Assembly: GCF_001611555.1 (NCBI RefSeq)
Contig: NZ_LSGP01000013.1
Coordinates: 1-64,000, forward strand
Length of the DNA stretch: 64,000 bases
Source of the DNA: Anaerosporomusa subterranea
GTDB taxonomy: Bacteria; Bacillota; Negativicutes; Sporomusales; Acetonemataceae
Reading direction: 5' to 3'
The position numbers were made by a program, and so were the translations under genes. The notes under the pieces were generated by a model. The model had not been told where the DNA came from. It did no database searches and worked only from the letters and a program-made list of their open reading frames with translations. This document shows positions 50,048 through 58,996 of the stretch, in pieces. Every line of letters begins with the position of its first letter. The first letter of the stretch is position 1.

Positions 50048-50512
50048 GTGGTGTATCGCAAGGCAACCTTTAAGGATGTAGAAGCTATTCACAAAGTCGT
50101 CAATGATTATGCTTTACAAGGAGTTATGCTTTCCCGCGCGCGCAATACGATTTATGAAACACTGCGTGAGTATATACTGGCTGAACAAGACGGCGAAGTG
50201 GTAGGCTTAGGCGCTTTGCATCTGGTTTGGGATGAATTAGCGGAGATCCGCAGTCTGGCTGTCGTTCCTTCAACCGTTAAGACTGGTATCGGCAGAGAAA
50301 TCGTCGAGCGACTTACGCAAGAAGCGCTCGACCTTGGTGTTAAGACCGTATTCGCCCTTACGTATCAGCCAGGATTTTTTGCTAAGCTTGGTTTTCACGA
50401 AGTGGAGAAAGAGACACTTTCACCCAAGGTCTGGAAAGAATGTATTAATTGCCCGAAGTTCCCGCACTGTGACGAGATTGCAGTAGTAAAGGAAATAGGG
50501 ACAAAAGCATAA
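50048..50512 (+). CDS. GNAT N-acetyltransferase, ArgA-like
   Basis: 154 aa, single acetyltransferase domain. YRKATFKDVEAIHKVVNDYA opens it; the acetyl-CoA loop is VVPSTVKTGIGREIVERL and the end is KVWKECINCPKFPHCDEIAV with a Cys pair. This form resembles short N-acetylglutamate synthases of clostridia (arginine pathway), though other GNAT roles are possible. GTG 50048 has AGAGG 9 nt upstream; GTG 50039 overlaps the previous stop. It is the last gene of the co-directional run. Confidence 0.85.
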   Translation: MVYRKATFKDVEAIHKVVNDYALQGVMLSRARNTIYETLREYILAEQDGEVVGLGALHLVWDELAEIRSLAVVPSTVKTGIGREIVERLTQEALDLGVKTVFALTYQPGFFAKLGFHEVEKETLSPKVWKECINCPKFPHCDEIAVVKEIGTKA

Positions 50513-50516
50513 AAAA

Positions 50517-50585
50517 GAAGATTGCCCTCACGGTTTCGCAATGACAGGAATGTCTTTGCAAAGTCTTAAGCCCGTGGCAATCTTC
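50517..50585. repeat. Long imperfect inverted repeat, REP-like
   Basis: GAAGATTGCC (50517-50526) pairs with GGCAATCTTC (50576-50585), with inner CACGG/CCGTG. The TCGCAATGACAGGAATGTC phrase inside is of a kind often dispersed between genes in this group. It lies between convergent genes and may terminate both. Family membership needs a genome search. Confidence 0.6.
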
Positions 50586-50614
50586 CCGATACGTAAACAA
50601 TTAAAAACGTATTC

Positions 50615-51286
50615 TTATGCGATTGATATCGTTTCTCCTGGGTTCATGATCCTGACCGGTATCTGTGAGCGGTTTTCTACTTTTTGCTTGAAGGCTTCCG
50701 GGTCCTGGGCGATAACCGGCCAGGTATTGTAGTGCATGGGAATGACCTGCTTCGGTTTCAGCAGGGCGACCGCTTCGACGGCGTCGTCAGGTCCCATGGT
50801 ATAATTGTCGCCAATTGGCAAGAGCGCCCAATCGATGGACGCTAACCGCCCTAACAAGGCCATATCGCCGAACAGGGCGGTATCACCGGCGAAATACACC
50901 GTAGTTCCGTAGAAATTCACGATGAAACCGCAGGCATGACCGCCTGGTACGCCAGCACCATGGAAGGCCAGTGTCAGCCGCACATAGCCAAAGTCAAAAG
51001 CATGCTTGCCGCCTAGATGCATTGCATGGGCTTTACAATCTTGCTTACCGCATACGCCGGCAATTTCAGCAGTCGAAATTACGGTTGCGTCATTTTGCTT
51101 TGCAATGCTGATCGCGTCACCAAGGTGGTCAGCATGGCCATGGGAAACCAATACATAGTTGCATTTTACCTCAGTTGGTTTGACAACTTGAAACGGATTG
51201 TCTGTTAAATAGGGGTCAAAAATAATTGAGGTTGTTTCATTGCTTAATTGAAAACAGGCATGACCGAGAAAAGACAACGTAGTCAA
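50615..51286 (-). CDS. UPF0173 metal-dependent hydrolase (metallo-beta-lactamase fold)
   Basis: 223 aa. FLGHACFQL at the start, the metal motif LVSHGHADHLGD (~47-58), then GGHACGFIV, VYFAGDTALFGDM and IPMHYNTWPVI are family typical. It should be a binuclear zinc hydrolase; substrate is unknown. A purine-rich GAGGCG lies upstream of the ATG. It is divergent from moaA. Confidence 0.92.
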   Translation of the reverse strand: MTTLSFLGHACFQLSNETTSIIFDPYLTDNPFQVVKPTEVKCNYVLVSHGHADHLGDAISIAKQNDATVISTAEIAGVCGKQDCKAHAMHLGGKHAFDFGYVRLTLAFHGAGVPGGHACGFIVNFYGTTVYFAGDTALFGDMALLGRLASIDWALLPIGDNYTMGPDDAVEAVALLKPKQVIPMHYNTWPVIAQDPEAFKQKVENRSQIPVRIMNPGETISIA

Positions 51287-51377
51287 GGGTATTCGCCTCC
51301 TTTATTGTTTTATATGCGATAACGTATTCGATCTAACTATGCAAAAATCCTTTGACACAGCTTCCTGAGGTGATAGC

Positions 51378-52361
51378 ATGCGCGATGCCTTTAACCGAAC
51401 AATCGAATATTTACGGGTGTCGGTAACTGACCGTTGTAATTTCCGCTGTGTTTATTGCATGCCGCCACAGGGAGTAGAGCCGCTTCAGCACAGTCAAATT
51501 CTCAGCTATGAAGAGATACTGCGCATTGTGACAGTGTTAACAAAACATGGACTTAAACGGGTGCGACTAACCGGTGGTGAGCCGCTAGTCAGGCGTGGTC
51601 TCATTGAGTTTGTCAGAAATTTGTCCGCTATTAGGGATTTGCAGGATATTGCATTGACGACTAATGGCAGTCTACTGGCCCCCATGGCAGCCGAACTTAA
51701 ACAAGCTGGGCTGAACCGGGTGAATATTAGCATAGATACTGTTAACGCTGAGCTGTTTCATCAGATTAGCGGCGGTGGCAGGGTTCAGGATACTCTAGAT
51801 GGCATTGAGGCGGCCTTGTCTGTTGGTTTGCAGCCAGTTAAGTTAAATGTTGTCGCAACAACCTATTTAACAGATGCTGACCTCGCGTTTTTTCTTAACC
51901 TTGCACGCAATCGCCCTGTTGCTGTTCGGTTTATTGAATATATGCCTATCGGCTATAATACAGCAGATGTCAGCATAAGCATTTCCCATTTGCGTGAGAA
52001 ACTTACGGAAATCGCTGGCGCCGCATTGATTCCTATCCAATTTCCGCAAGGGGGTGGCCCGGCGAGCTATTTCACGCTGCCGGGTATGATAGGAAGGCTT
52101 GGCTTTATTGCGCCAATCAGCGAACATTTTTGTAGCTCGTGCAATCGAATTCGACTGACGGCAGACGGAAAGATCAAGCCGTGTCTATTACAAAACATGG
52201 AGTTTGATATTAAAAGTCAATTGCGTTCTGGCATCAATGATCTGCAATTAGCTCAACTGTTATTGCAGGCTGTCTGCTTAAAGCCTGCCGGGCATGAGCT
52301 AAATAGCTCTGGTAGCGCGGACTCGGCTGTGACCCGCCAGATGTCGCAAATTGGCGGTTGA
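51378..52361 (+). CDS. moaA: GTP 3',8-cyclase MoaA
   Basis: 327 aa. The radical-SAM enzyme that starts molybdopterin synthesis from GTP. The SAM cluster is CNFRCVYC (~22-29), GGEP is at ~67, and the second cluster is [18 protein letters not shown] (~253-270). The C-terminus ends IGG, the GG tail needed for activity. GAGGTG precedes the ATG. First of the moaA-moaC-MOSC-mogA group. Confidence 0.96.
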   Translation: MRDAFNRTIEYLRVSVTDRCNFRCVYCMPPQGVEPLQHSQILSYEEILRIVTVLTKHGLKRVRLTGGEPLVRRGLIEFVRNLSAIRDLQDIALTTNGSLLAPMAAELKQAGLNRVNISIDTVNAELFHQISGGGRVQDTLDGIEAALSVGLQPVKLNVVATTYLTDADLAFFLNLARNRPVAVRFIEYMPIGYNTADVSISISHLREKLTEIAGAALIPIQFPQGGGPASYFTLPGMIGRLGFIAPISEHFCSSCNRIRLTADGKIKPCLLQNMEFDIKSQLRSGINDLQLAQLLLQAVCLKPAGHELNSSGSADSAVTRQMSQIGG

Positions 52362-52374
52362 AAAAGGAGACGAC

Positions 52375-52857
52375 ATGGAGCTAACACATTTTAATGAAAC
52401 CGGTCGAGCCAGAATGGTTGATGTCGCAGAAAAAAGCGATACTCGGCGTCTAGCCGTTGCTGTAGGCAAAGTCTTGATGCAGTCGGAAACGCTTGCGTTG
52501 ATTCAACAAGGCCGTATCGCCAAAGGTGATGTTCTTGCAGTTGCGCAAGTCGCTGGTATTATGGCAGCCAAGCGAACCTGGGAGCTTATCCCCATGTGTC
52601 ACCCACTGTTACTGACTGGCGTGGATCTGTCGTTTTCCATCAAGCCAGAAGAGTGCTCTGTCGAACTAACTGCTACGGTGAGTACCACCGGCAAAACCGG
52701 CGTGGAGATGGAGGCGCTAACCGCGGTTTCCGCAGCTGCGCTGACTATTTACGATATGTGCAAGGCTGTCGATCGCGGCATGACAATAGAATCGATTTGT
52801 CTGCAAACCAAGTCAGGCGGAAAAAGCGGCCATTATCAGCGAGGAGGCAAGCCATGA
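52375..52857 (+). CDS. moaC: Cyclic pyranopterin monophosphate synthase MoaC
   Basis: 160 aa. It completes the pyranopterin ring after Moa[18 protein letters not shown] opens the protein, [14 protein letters not shown] and [19 protein letters not shown] hold active-site residues, and MCKAVDRGM follows. ATG 52375 has AAGGAG at 5-6 nt, 13 nt after moaA. It overlaps the MOSC gene by 4 nt. Confidence 0.96.
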   Translation: MELTHFNETGRARMVDVAEKSDTRRLAVAVGKVLMQSETLALIQQGRIAKGDVLAVAQVAGIMAAKRTWELIPMCHPLLLTGVDLSFSIKPEECSVELTATVSTTGKTGVEMEALTAVSAAALTIYDMCKAVDRGMTIESICLQTKSGGKSGHYQRGGKP

Positions 52858-53297
52858 AAGCGGGAACAATTGTTGCTGTTTGCACCAGCAAACACAAGGG
52901 TGAACGCAAACAGAACGTCGGTACGTCAACCGTATTGACCGGACTGGGGCTGGAAGGCGATGCTCATGCGGGATTTCAGCACCGCCAGATCAGTCTGCTA
53001 GCCCTGGAGAGTATCGAGAAAATGCAAAAGCTTGGCTTGGACGTTCATCCTGGGGATTTTGCGGAAAATCTGACAGTTAGCGGACTTGATCTGGTCGCAT
53101 TGCCAGTGGGGACGAAAATGCAGGTGAATGATGTTCTGCTCGAAGTCAGCCAGATTGGCAAAGAGTGTCATACTCGTTGCGCTATTTATTATCAGGCAGG
53201 CGATTGTGTCATGCCTAAAGAAGGCATCTTCGCGGTTGTGCTTACAGGCGGTACAGTATCAGTTGGCGATCGCCTGGAGGTGGTTGGCCATGTTTAA
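52854..53297 (+). CDS. MOSC-domain protein
   Basis: 147 aa, a stand-alone MOSC domain of the sulfur-carrier kind. [39 protein letters not shown] and the conserved cysteine in IGKECHTRC are visible. Such proteins are linked to adding sulfur or selenium to the molybdenum cofactor. Between moaC and mogA it may prepare the cofactor for the hydroxylase. Confidence 0.92.
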   Translation: MKAGTIVAVCTSKHKGERKQNVGTSTVLTGLGLEGDAHAGFQHRQISLLALESIEKMQKLGLDVHPGDFAENLTVSGLDLVALPVGTKMQVNDVLLEVSQIGKECHTRCAIYYQAGDCVMPKEGIFAVVLTGGTVSVGDRLEVVGHV

Positions 53298-53775
53298 AGT
53301 GGGCATCATTACGGCCAGTGATAAGGGATCGCGCGGCGAGCGCGAAGATGTCAGTGGACGTGAGATTGTCGATCTGTTGCGCGGACTAGCTGAAGTAGCT
53401 AGCTATCTTGTTGTTCCTGATGAAAAGGAAGTGCTTAGTGCGCAGATGATCCATATGGCTGACAGCCTGGGGGTTGATCTCATTCTGACTACTGGCGGCA
53501 CCGGCTTAAGTCCTCGCGACGTCACCCCAGAAGCGACACTGGCGGTAATCGATCGTCTCGTACCCGGTATCCCAGAAGCGATGCGAGCTGCCTCGATGCG
53601 GATTACCGATCGGGCGATGCTGTCACGTGCAGTGGCTGGCACACGGGGGAGGACGCTAATCATCAATCTTCCTGGCAGTCCAAAGGCAGTGAAAGAGTGT
53701 CTCACCGTCGTGCTGCCTGTGCTGGAGCATGGCCTAGCCATTCTTTCAGGCAAGACGTCAGAATGCGCTCGTTGA
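53290..53775 (+). CDS. mogA: Molybdopterin adenylyltransferase MogA/MoaB type
   Basis: 161 aa. VGIITASDKGSRGEREDVSG, then LILTTGGTGLSPRDVTPEAT and LPGSPKAVKECL are standard. It adenylates molybdopterin before molybdate insertion. It overlaps the MOSC gene by 8 nt and ends at a terminator. No moaD, moaE or classic moeA is seen in the window. Confidence 0.94.
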   Translation: MFKVGIITASDKGSRGEREDVSGREIVDLLRGLAEVASYLVVPDEKEVLSAQMIHMADSLGVDLILTTGGTGLSPRDVTPEATLAVIDRLVPGIPEAMRAASMRITDRAMLSRAVAGTRGRTLIINLPGSPKAVKECLTVVLPVLEHGLAILSGKTSECAR

Positions 53776-53789
53776 GTCAACTAATTTAT

Positions 53790-53818
53790 AGCCCATCCTG
53801 TCACGGACGGGCTTTTTT
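53790..53818 (+). terminator. Terminator after mogA
   Basis: Stem AGCCC/GGGCT plus TCC/GGA with one mismatch, loop TGTCAC, then six T residues. Confidence 0.85.
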
Positions 53819-53833
53819 GTTAGGGGGAGGCAC

Positions 53834-54733
53834 TTGAAAAATTTACCACAAGAGACTAAGCCGCTATGTATCGCAATTGTTGGGCTAGGTATGATCGGCG
53901 GTTCAATCGCTATCGGCTTGAAACGCTATGTTAAGCCCTGCCCGGTTATCCTGGGGCTGGATCGTAATGCCAATTCATTGTCTGCCGCCAAACAACAGCA
54001 GGTTATTGACAGAGTCAGCCAAAGCCCGGGACCGGAACTACTTCAGGCAGATATCGTTTTCCTTTGCACTCCTGTGCTGCAAATGGAGGTTGTAGCTGCA
54101 TCGATTGCGCCGTTTTTAAAATCCGGTGCAATCATTACTGATGTGGGCAGTACAAAAAGCTGGTTGGCGCCGCGGATGAAGTCATTACTGCCGCCCCATG
54201 TCCGATATATTGGCGGTCACCCGATGGCAGGACGTGAAAAAAGCGGCTATTCGGCCGCTGACGGTAATTTGTTTCGGGATAAGTGGTACCTCCTTTGTCC
54301 TGATTTAGACACAGATACCCAGGCTTTGCAGTTGATCAGAGCCTTGGCGGAGAGCCTTGGCGCCAAGGTTGATGTCATGGACTCGGTTCGGCATGATCAA
54401 TGCGCTGCCGTTATCAGTCATACACCGCACATTGCCGCCGCTGCGATGGTGAATCTCTTGGATTGCTACCCAGATCCACAAACCAGCCTGAAGCTGGCCG
54501 GTGGCGGCTTTCGTGACACCACTAGGATTGCTTCGTCTGACGCCGACATGTGGGCTGATGTCTGTATTAGTAATGCTCCAGCCATTCTCGGTAGTCTGCA
54601 AGCCTACCAAGGCGTCCTCGCCAATTTGTCTGCGGCGGTGGAACAAGCTGACCGAGCAGCCATCCGTGCGTTTTTTGCGTCAGCCAAAGTACATAGAGAT
54701 AGTCTGTTAGAACAGCTTGACAATAATAAATGA
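53834..54733 (+). CDS. tyrA: Prephenate dehydrogenase
   Basis: 299 aa. NAD-dependent conversion of prephenate to 4-hydroxyphenylpyruvate for tyrosine. NAD-binding is IAIVGLGMIGGSIAIGL (~13-29), then DVGSTKSWL, GGHPMAGREKSGY (with the catalytic His) and HDQCAAVISHTPHIAA. No C-terminal ACT domain is present, so feedback control may be weak. It starts at TTG behind AGGGGGAGG. It is alone after the mogA terminator. Confidence 0.93.
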   Translation: MKNLPQETKPLCIAIVGLGMIGGSIAIGLKRYVKPCPVILGLDRNANSLSAAKQQQVIDRVSQSPGPELLQADIVFLCTPVLQMEVVAASIAPFLKSGAIITDVGSTKSWLAPRMKSLLPPHVRYIGGHPMAGREKSGYSAADGNLFRDKWYLLCPDLDTDTQALQLIRALAESLGAKVDVMDSVRHDQCAAVISHTPHIAAAAMVNLLDCYPDPQTSLKLAGGGFRDTTRIASSDADMWADVCISNAPAILGSLQAYQGVLANLSAAVEQADRAAIRAFFASAKVHRDSLLEQLDNNK

Positions 54734-54766
54734 GGCTGGGAGTCAGAAAGACAAGGAAGGAACGGA

Positions 54767-54950
54767 ACACTAGCGCCACTACAGATAATCGACTAATGCC
54801 TAGCGGTACTATTGTGTCGCTCGTGTATCGCTAGTGCCGCTCGTGTTCATCGTGCTATACAGTACCCGGTAACCCTCTGCGATTGCCCTCAGCGCACTCT
54901 GCGTACTCTGCGGTTCGCATTCTCCGTTACCCTAAAACCGTACGTTGTTC
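54767..54950. repeat. Intergenic repeat-rich segment
   Basis: CACTAGCG (54768-54775) and CGCTAGTG (54829-54836) form an inverted pair. CGCTCGTGT occurs twice, and CTCTGCG occurs at 54875-54881, 54897-54903 and 54906-54912. It sits between the convergent tyrA and SGNH hydrolase genes. It looks like a dispersed extragenic repeat rather than a gene. Confidence 0.55.
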
Positions 54951-54954
54951 TATG

Positions 54955-56571
54955 TCAATCTGTCACTGTCTTCCAAAAATGATTGATCACGTTGCCCATC
55001 AGCCGTTTGCCCTCGATGTCAATATGCAACCCGTCTACTGCGAAGCGAGCAGGCAGTTCCCGGTTATCATCGAGAAAATGCGGTTCCAGGTCAATATAAT
55101 AGCGCTGTTGACGGATAAAAGCATTCACCAGATCAAATTCTGTCCGCCAGTTGGGTACGGTTGGTTCTTGAAATACATTCTCTATGGCAATAGGGTTGAT
55201 TGGCGGCAGAGTGAGGAAGATTGGGCGTATGTCATAGCGCAGGCACTTCTCGCGGATAGCAATCAAATCAGCGATTACCTGAGCAGCTGGTGTTCCACCG
55301 CGCAAGCTGTTAGTACCGCCGAGAATCAGTAAATAGCGTGGTTGGAACGGTAAAACATCTCGTTCAAATCGCTCCAGCATCGTGGTAGACGTATCACCGC
55401 TTTTCCCAAGATTAACCTGAGGAAAGCTTAGATATGTCTGATAACTGTATTCCCAATCGGCAGGTGAATAGGAAACCGCGCCGCCGCCATGGGTGATGCT
55501 GTCGCCAAAGCTAGCCGCATAGTTTCCAGCCGCTAAGTCGACTTGAAAGGGGACCGCGTCAGAGTATACGCCAATCGCTCCACCCTGTGCGTCAAGCGCC
55601 CGGACCCGCCAATAGTAGGTTCCCGGCTGGCTGCGCGCCGTGTCATCATAGATGCCATAGCCGGTCGCCCGCTTACTCCAGATACGGTACGCTGACGGGC
55701 TGACACCACCCGGATTTTCCGGTAGCCTATTGGTTACTTCCACTTCATAGGAGGCGGCTCCGGTTAACGGAATCCAGTAATACACAGGGTATAGTGGCGT
55801 TGACTGCTTATTTTCATTATAACGGGTCGTCGGCAACGGCTTTAGTGGTTCGTTTCGCTCCGGATCGATATAGATTTGACTGGCTTCGGAAAATAGTCCA
55901 ATCGGATTGCCATCATAATCAAGTCCACGCACCCGCCAGTAGAGCGGGCGGTCTGTTAGCTGGCTGAGATCGGCATGATAGCCGTTAGCAAAGACTTCGC
56001 GGGTGGCAAACAGGCGGTGGCTCGAGGCGGCATCAGCGTTGGTGGGAGGCGCGTTTAATATCTCCAGCTCATAATACACTGCCCCGGCAACACTCGTCCA
56101 GGTGAGAAATGGCTTGAGTGGCGCAGGCATACTAGCCGGATAGAGGGAGAGCGGTTTTGGCCTAGTGGATGGAGTCGGGGCAGCTTGAACTGACTCGCTT
56201 AGAATCTGTGGTTGTGAAAATGCGCCTAGAGGAGCCTGCAATGCGCTACGCGCTGATACTCGCCAGAAGGTTTGAAAAGGATAGCGGGCAGTTAATTGGA
56301 ACTGACTCTCCCAAGTTTGAAAGCTGTCGATGATTTGCCACGCTGGCGTAGGCTCATCAGAATCAGGCTGACAGGCTAGTACATCTATGGCATAATAACA
56401 AGGTAGAGGAAAAGCGTTCCAGGCTAGAGCCGGTTTATTACCATCGATGACAGATAGAGTTACCTCAGGCCGGTACTGAGCAGCTGCTTTCCAAGCGAGA
56501 CATTCATAACCCACGGCAGTCGCAGTGAGTAATAATAAAAGCTGAATCAGCAAATGTTTTGGTCGTATCAT
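54955..56571 (-). CDS. Exported SGNH/GDSL hydrolase with N-terminal fibronectin-like repeats
   Basis: 538 aa. A signal anchor (LLIQLLLLLTATAVGYE, ~7-23) is followed by three Trp/Tyr-rich beta-sandwich modules of fibronectin III-like pattern, marked by FWRVSA (~100), YWRVRGLDYDGNPIGLFS (~212) and YYWRVRALDAQGGAIGVYS split at ~320. The C-terminal SGNH domain (~350-538) has block I FGDSITHGGG, block III GGTNS and block V DGLHID with the catalytic His. It probably removes acyl or acetyl groups from surface glycans outside the cytoplasm. Convergent with tyrA. Confidence 0.82.
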   Translation of the reverse strand: MIRPKHLLIQLLLLLTATAVGYECLAWKAAAQYRPEVTLSVIDGNKPALAWNAFPLPCYYAIDVLACQPDSDEPTPAWQIIDSFQTWESQFQLTARYPFQTFWRVSARSALQAPLGAFSQPQILSESVQAAPTPSTRPKPLSLYPASMPAPLKPFLTWTSVAGAVYYELEILNAPPTNADAASSHRLFATREVFANGYHADLSQLTDRPLYWRVRGLDYDGNPIGLFSEASQIYIDPERNEPLKPLPTTRYNENKQSTPLYPVYYWIPLTGAASYEVEVTNRLPENPGGVSPSAYRIWSKRATGYGIYDDTARSQPGTYYWRVRALDAQGGAIGVYSDAVPFQVDLAAGNYAASFGDSITHGGGAVSYSPADWEYSYQTYLSFPQVNLGKSGDTSTTMLERFERDVLPFQPRYLLILGGTNSLRGGTPAAQVIADLIAIREKCLRYDIRPIFLTLPPINPIAIENVFQEPTVPNWRTEFDLVNAFIRQQRYYIDLEPHFLDDNRELPARFAVDGLHIDIEGKRLMGNVINHFWKTVTD

Positions 56572-56659
56572 TAGCTACACCTACAGGTACAAATTTGGGC
56601 TATACGCATTCAAGAAGAGTATGCCGCACAACGTCGGCTTGAATACCGGGGCGATAGTG

Positions 56660-57832
56660 ATGTTGATTAATCGCGAACTTTATACCAAACAATTTATCGG
56701 TCTCATTTTAGCCAATATGTTTTTTTGGATGAGTACCAATGTCTTCATGCCTGTACTCCCTTTATACTACCATAGCTTGGGTATGAATGACCACCAGGTT
56801 GGCATTGCTGTGGGCGCCTTTTCTGTAGGTGCTATTTTATTCCGTATCTTTTCCGGTAAGGCTGTAGATCGGTATGGCGGTACTCGTATTATTGCCAGCG
56901 GCATTGTGCTGTCCACTGTTGCCATCATCAGCTATGCTTATAGCCATACACTGCTAACCGCTGCACTTTCCCGCTTTTTTCATGGAGTTGGCATATCCTT
57001 TTATAGTGCAGCTGCTTTAACGACAGCCTCGTTAATTCATTCTGACAAACACACAGCCGAGGCACTGGCTACGTATACGCTATTTGCGATGTTTGGCGTA
57101 GGTATCGCCAATGCCAGCGCTAACTATCTCTATCAGTTCGGGTCGCTAACCCTAGTGCTGGCTGTTGGTGGTACAGCAACACTGTTGTCGCTGCTGCTAT
57201 ATCCAAAAAAACCAAAGTTGTACGTCCGTCCGGCTGCGCCTGTTGCAGCGTTGCCGATCGCTGAGGTTATTAGCCTGCCGGCGGTATATGTGCCTACACT
57301 CAGCCTACTGGCAGTCCAATTCTGTTTTGGCAGTGCCATGACCTTTATGCCGTTGCTTATGCTTTCCTATCATATTAACGAGATTAGTCCCTATTATATT
57401 GCCTATGCGATTACGGTCATCTTCTCGCGCGCCTGGGTCAGCCAGCTTTGCAATCGCTTCACCGCACAGCGGGTAGCTTATGCTATTTTGCTATTATTTA
57501 CGGTTAGCATGCTAGTTGTCGGTTTATTTCCGTCCACATTAACGCTGGTTCTGTGTGGTGCCGGCCTTGGCATCGGTTATGGACTGGCCTTTCCATCACT
57601 GGCGACCATTATCACTGACGCCACTCAGCCAGCTAACCGGGGAACCGCTTTTGGCGTCTATACCACCGCTGTTGATGCTGGTATCGGCATCGGTTCTATT
57701 GGTATGGGATTTGTTGCCGGGGAATGGGGTTATACCGCCGTTTTCCTGACAGCTTCTGTCTATGTGCTTCTGTATGCGATGTTTTATCGCAGCGTGCTAT
57801 GGAAACGGATGGAAATAGCAAAAGATAGATAA
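56660..57832 (+). CDS. MFS transporter
   Basis: 390 aa with about 12 membrane segments. GKAVDRYGGTRIIASG (~61-76) is the loop 2-3 MFS signature. A cytoplasmic basic loop lies at mid-protein (YPKKPKLYVRP). ATG 56660 (MLINRELYTKQF) is favoured over ATG 56621 because family proteins start just before the first helix; the ribosome site GGGGCG is modest. Divergent from the SGNH gene. Substrate is unknown, probably a drug or metabolite exporter. Confidence 0.82.
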   Translation: MLINRELYTKQFIGLILANMFFWMSTNVFMPVLPLYYHSLGMNDHQVGIAVGAFSVGAILFRIFSGKAVDRYGGTRIIASGIVLSTVAIISYAYSHTLLTAALSRFFHGVGISFYSAAALTTASLIHSDKHTAEALATYTLFAMFGVGIANASANYLYQFGSLTLVLAVGGTATLLSLLLYPKKPKLYVRPAAPVAALPIAEVISLPAVYVPTLSLLAVQFCFGSAMTFMPLLMLSYHINEISPYYIAYAITVIFSRAWVSQLCNRFTAQRVAYAILLLFTVSMLVVGLFPSTLTLVLCGAGLGIGYGLAFPSLATIITDATQPANRGTAFGVYTTAVDAGIGIGSIGMGFVAGEWGYTAVFLTASVYVLLYAMFYRSVLWKRMEIAKDR

Positions 57833-57884
57833 GTAAGAGGTTTATAGTCGGTTTTGCGACTAGCTAGCAAAGGAGGCAAAAACA

Positions 57885-58919
57885 CTGCGCAGAAGAGATG
57901 ACACTATCGATATTATTAGAGGGATAGCAATTTTCACCATGGTTGCCTCGAATCTGGTTCCCTATACGCTAGCAGGCGGCAGCCCTGACTGGTTTCGCTT
58001 TTATGGTACCTTTGCTGCCCCGTTGTTTGTGTTTCTGGCAGGTATGATGGTCAGGCTGACCGGTCAGCTTCGAAAGCGCAATTTTGGGTATTATGCTATA
58101 CGCGGGCTAGCGGTTGTGCTGGTCGGGGCTTGCATTGACGCGTTTGTATGGGGTCTTGTTCCCTTCGTGAGCATGGATGTGTTGTATCTGATTGGTTTAG
58201 CGATGCCGTTATGCTATTTATTGGGGACGTTTCCTATCATGTGGCGGTATGTGATCACTATCGCTATCTTCGCGACGATGCTGCTATTACAGGCAGAAGC
58301 AGGCTATCGCTATGCGCCAAACGGCTTTATGCTGCAGGCTGGGCTGGCCCTTGATGAAATCATTAGTCAGGCAGAGCTGGCGCAAGGTTGGTTGATTGAT
58401 GGCTGGTTCCCAATTTTTCCTTGGCTCGGCGTGGCCTTTGCAGGATATCTTGTTGGTGATTTCAGAATCAAGTATCCCTCGTTTGCTAATGGAAAAGTTC
58501 TGTTAGCTACTCTGGGCAGCCTGGCAATCGGCGCTTGGTGGTGGCAGGCTGAGCCGATCGAGCGGTTTGCGCGAGAAGGGTATCCAGATCTATTTTATCC
58601 GCCGACGCTTGCCTTCTTTTGTATCGCGGCTGGTGTTTTATCATTGTTGTTTTACATCGTAGACCGCAATCCGCAGCGTCGCATCTATATGCCGTTTAAA
58701 CTCTACGGTAAATGCAGTTTGCTAATGTATGCCTTACATGTAATTTGCATCAGCGAGTTTTTTGTTCCGTTAAGCTATCAGGGGATTAAATTTGCCTTTG
58801 TGAAATTCATTTGGCTATATTTAGGGCTGATGGCGATCTTGCTTTGTGTGGCATTCGGCGTAAACAAGCTGAAGCCAAAACGACTGCCGGCGGCAATAAG
58901 GTTTTTCGTCGGCGGTTAG
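57885..58919 (+). CDS. Membrane acyltransferase-like protein (DUF1624/HGSNAT-like), probable CTG start
   Basis: 344 aa if it starts at CTG 57885. A perfect AGGAGG at 57871-57876 lies 8 nt ahead, and the added residues RRRDDTIDIIRGIAIFTMV complete the family's first motif. The next ATG (57939) falls inside the first helix and has no site. About ten membrane segments follow; FVFLAGMMVRL, FPIFPWLGVAFAGYLVGD and KCSLLMYALHVICI are typical of HGSNAT-like acetyltransferases that move acyl groups across the membrane. It lies 52 nt after the MFS gene, so probably one transcript. Confidence 0.8.
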   Translation: MRRRDDTIDIIRGIAIFTMVASNLVPYTLAGGSPDWFRFYGTFAAPLFVFLAGMMVRLTGQLRKRNFGYYAIRGLAVVLVGACIDAFVWGLVPFVSMDVLYLIGLAMPLCYLLGTFPIMWRYVITIAIFATMLLLQAEAGYRYAPNGFMLQAGLALDEIISQAELAQGWLIDGWFPIFPWLGVAFAGYLVGDFRIKYPSFANGKVLLATLGSLAIGAWWWQAEPIERFAREGYPDLFYPPTLAFFCIAAGVLSLLFYIVDRNPQRRIYMPFKLYGKCSLLMYALHVICISEFFVPLSYQGIKFAFVKFIWLYLGLMAILLCVAFGVNKLKPKRLPAAIRFFVGG

Positions 58920-58943
58920 CTGCTGATCGTGTTGAAAAGAAAA

Positions 58944-58985
58944 TGGCTGGGGATCCCGCTTTGGGATCCCCAGCCATTTATTTTT
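58944..58985. terminator. Bidirectional terminator
   Basis: A perfect 14-bp stem (58944-58957 with 58963-58976) is followed by TTTATTTTTG on the plus strand. It serves the converging acyltransferase and pgm genes. Confidence 0.9.
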
Positions 58986-58996
58986 GTTTAATCTGT

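Noticed and set aside
54883-55332. Plus-strand open frame over the SGNH hydrolase gene
   Set aside because: It is antisense to the catalytic domain and starts inside the repeat-rich segment. Its composition fits a shadow.
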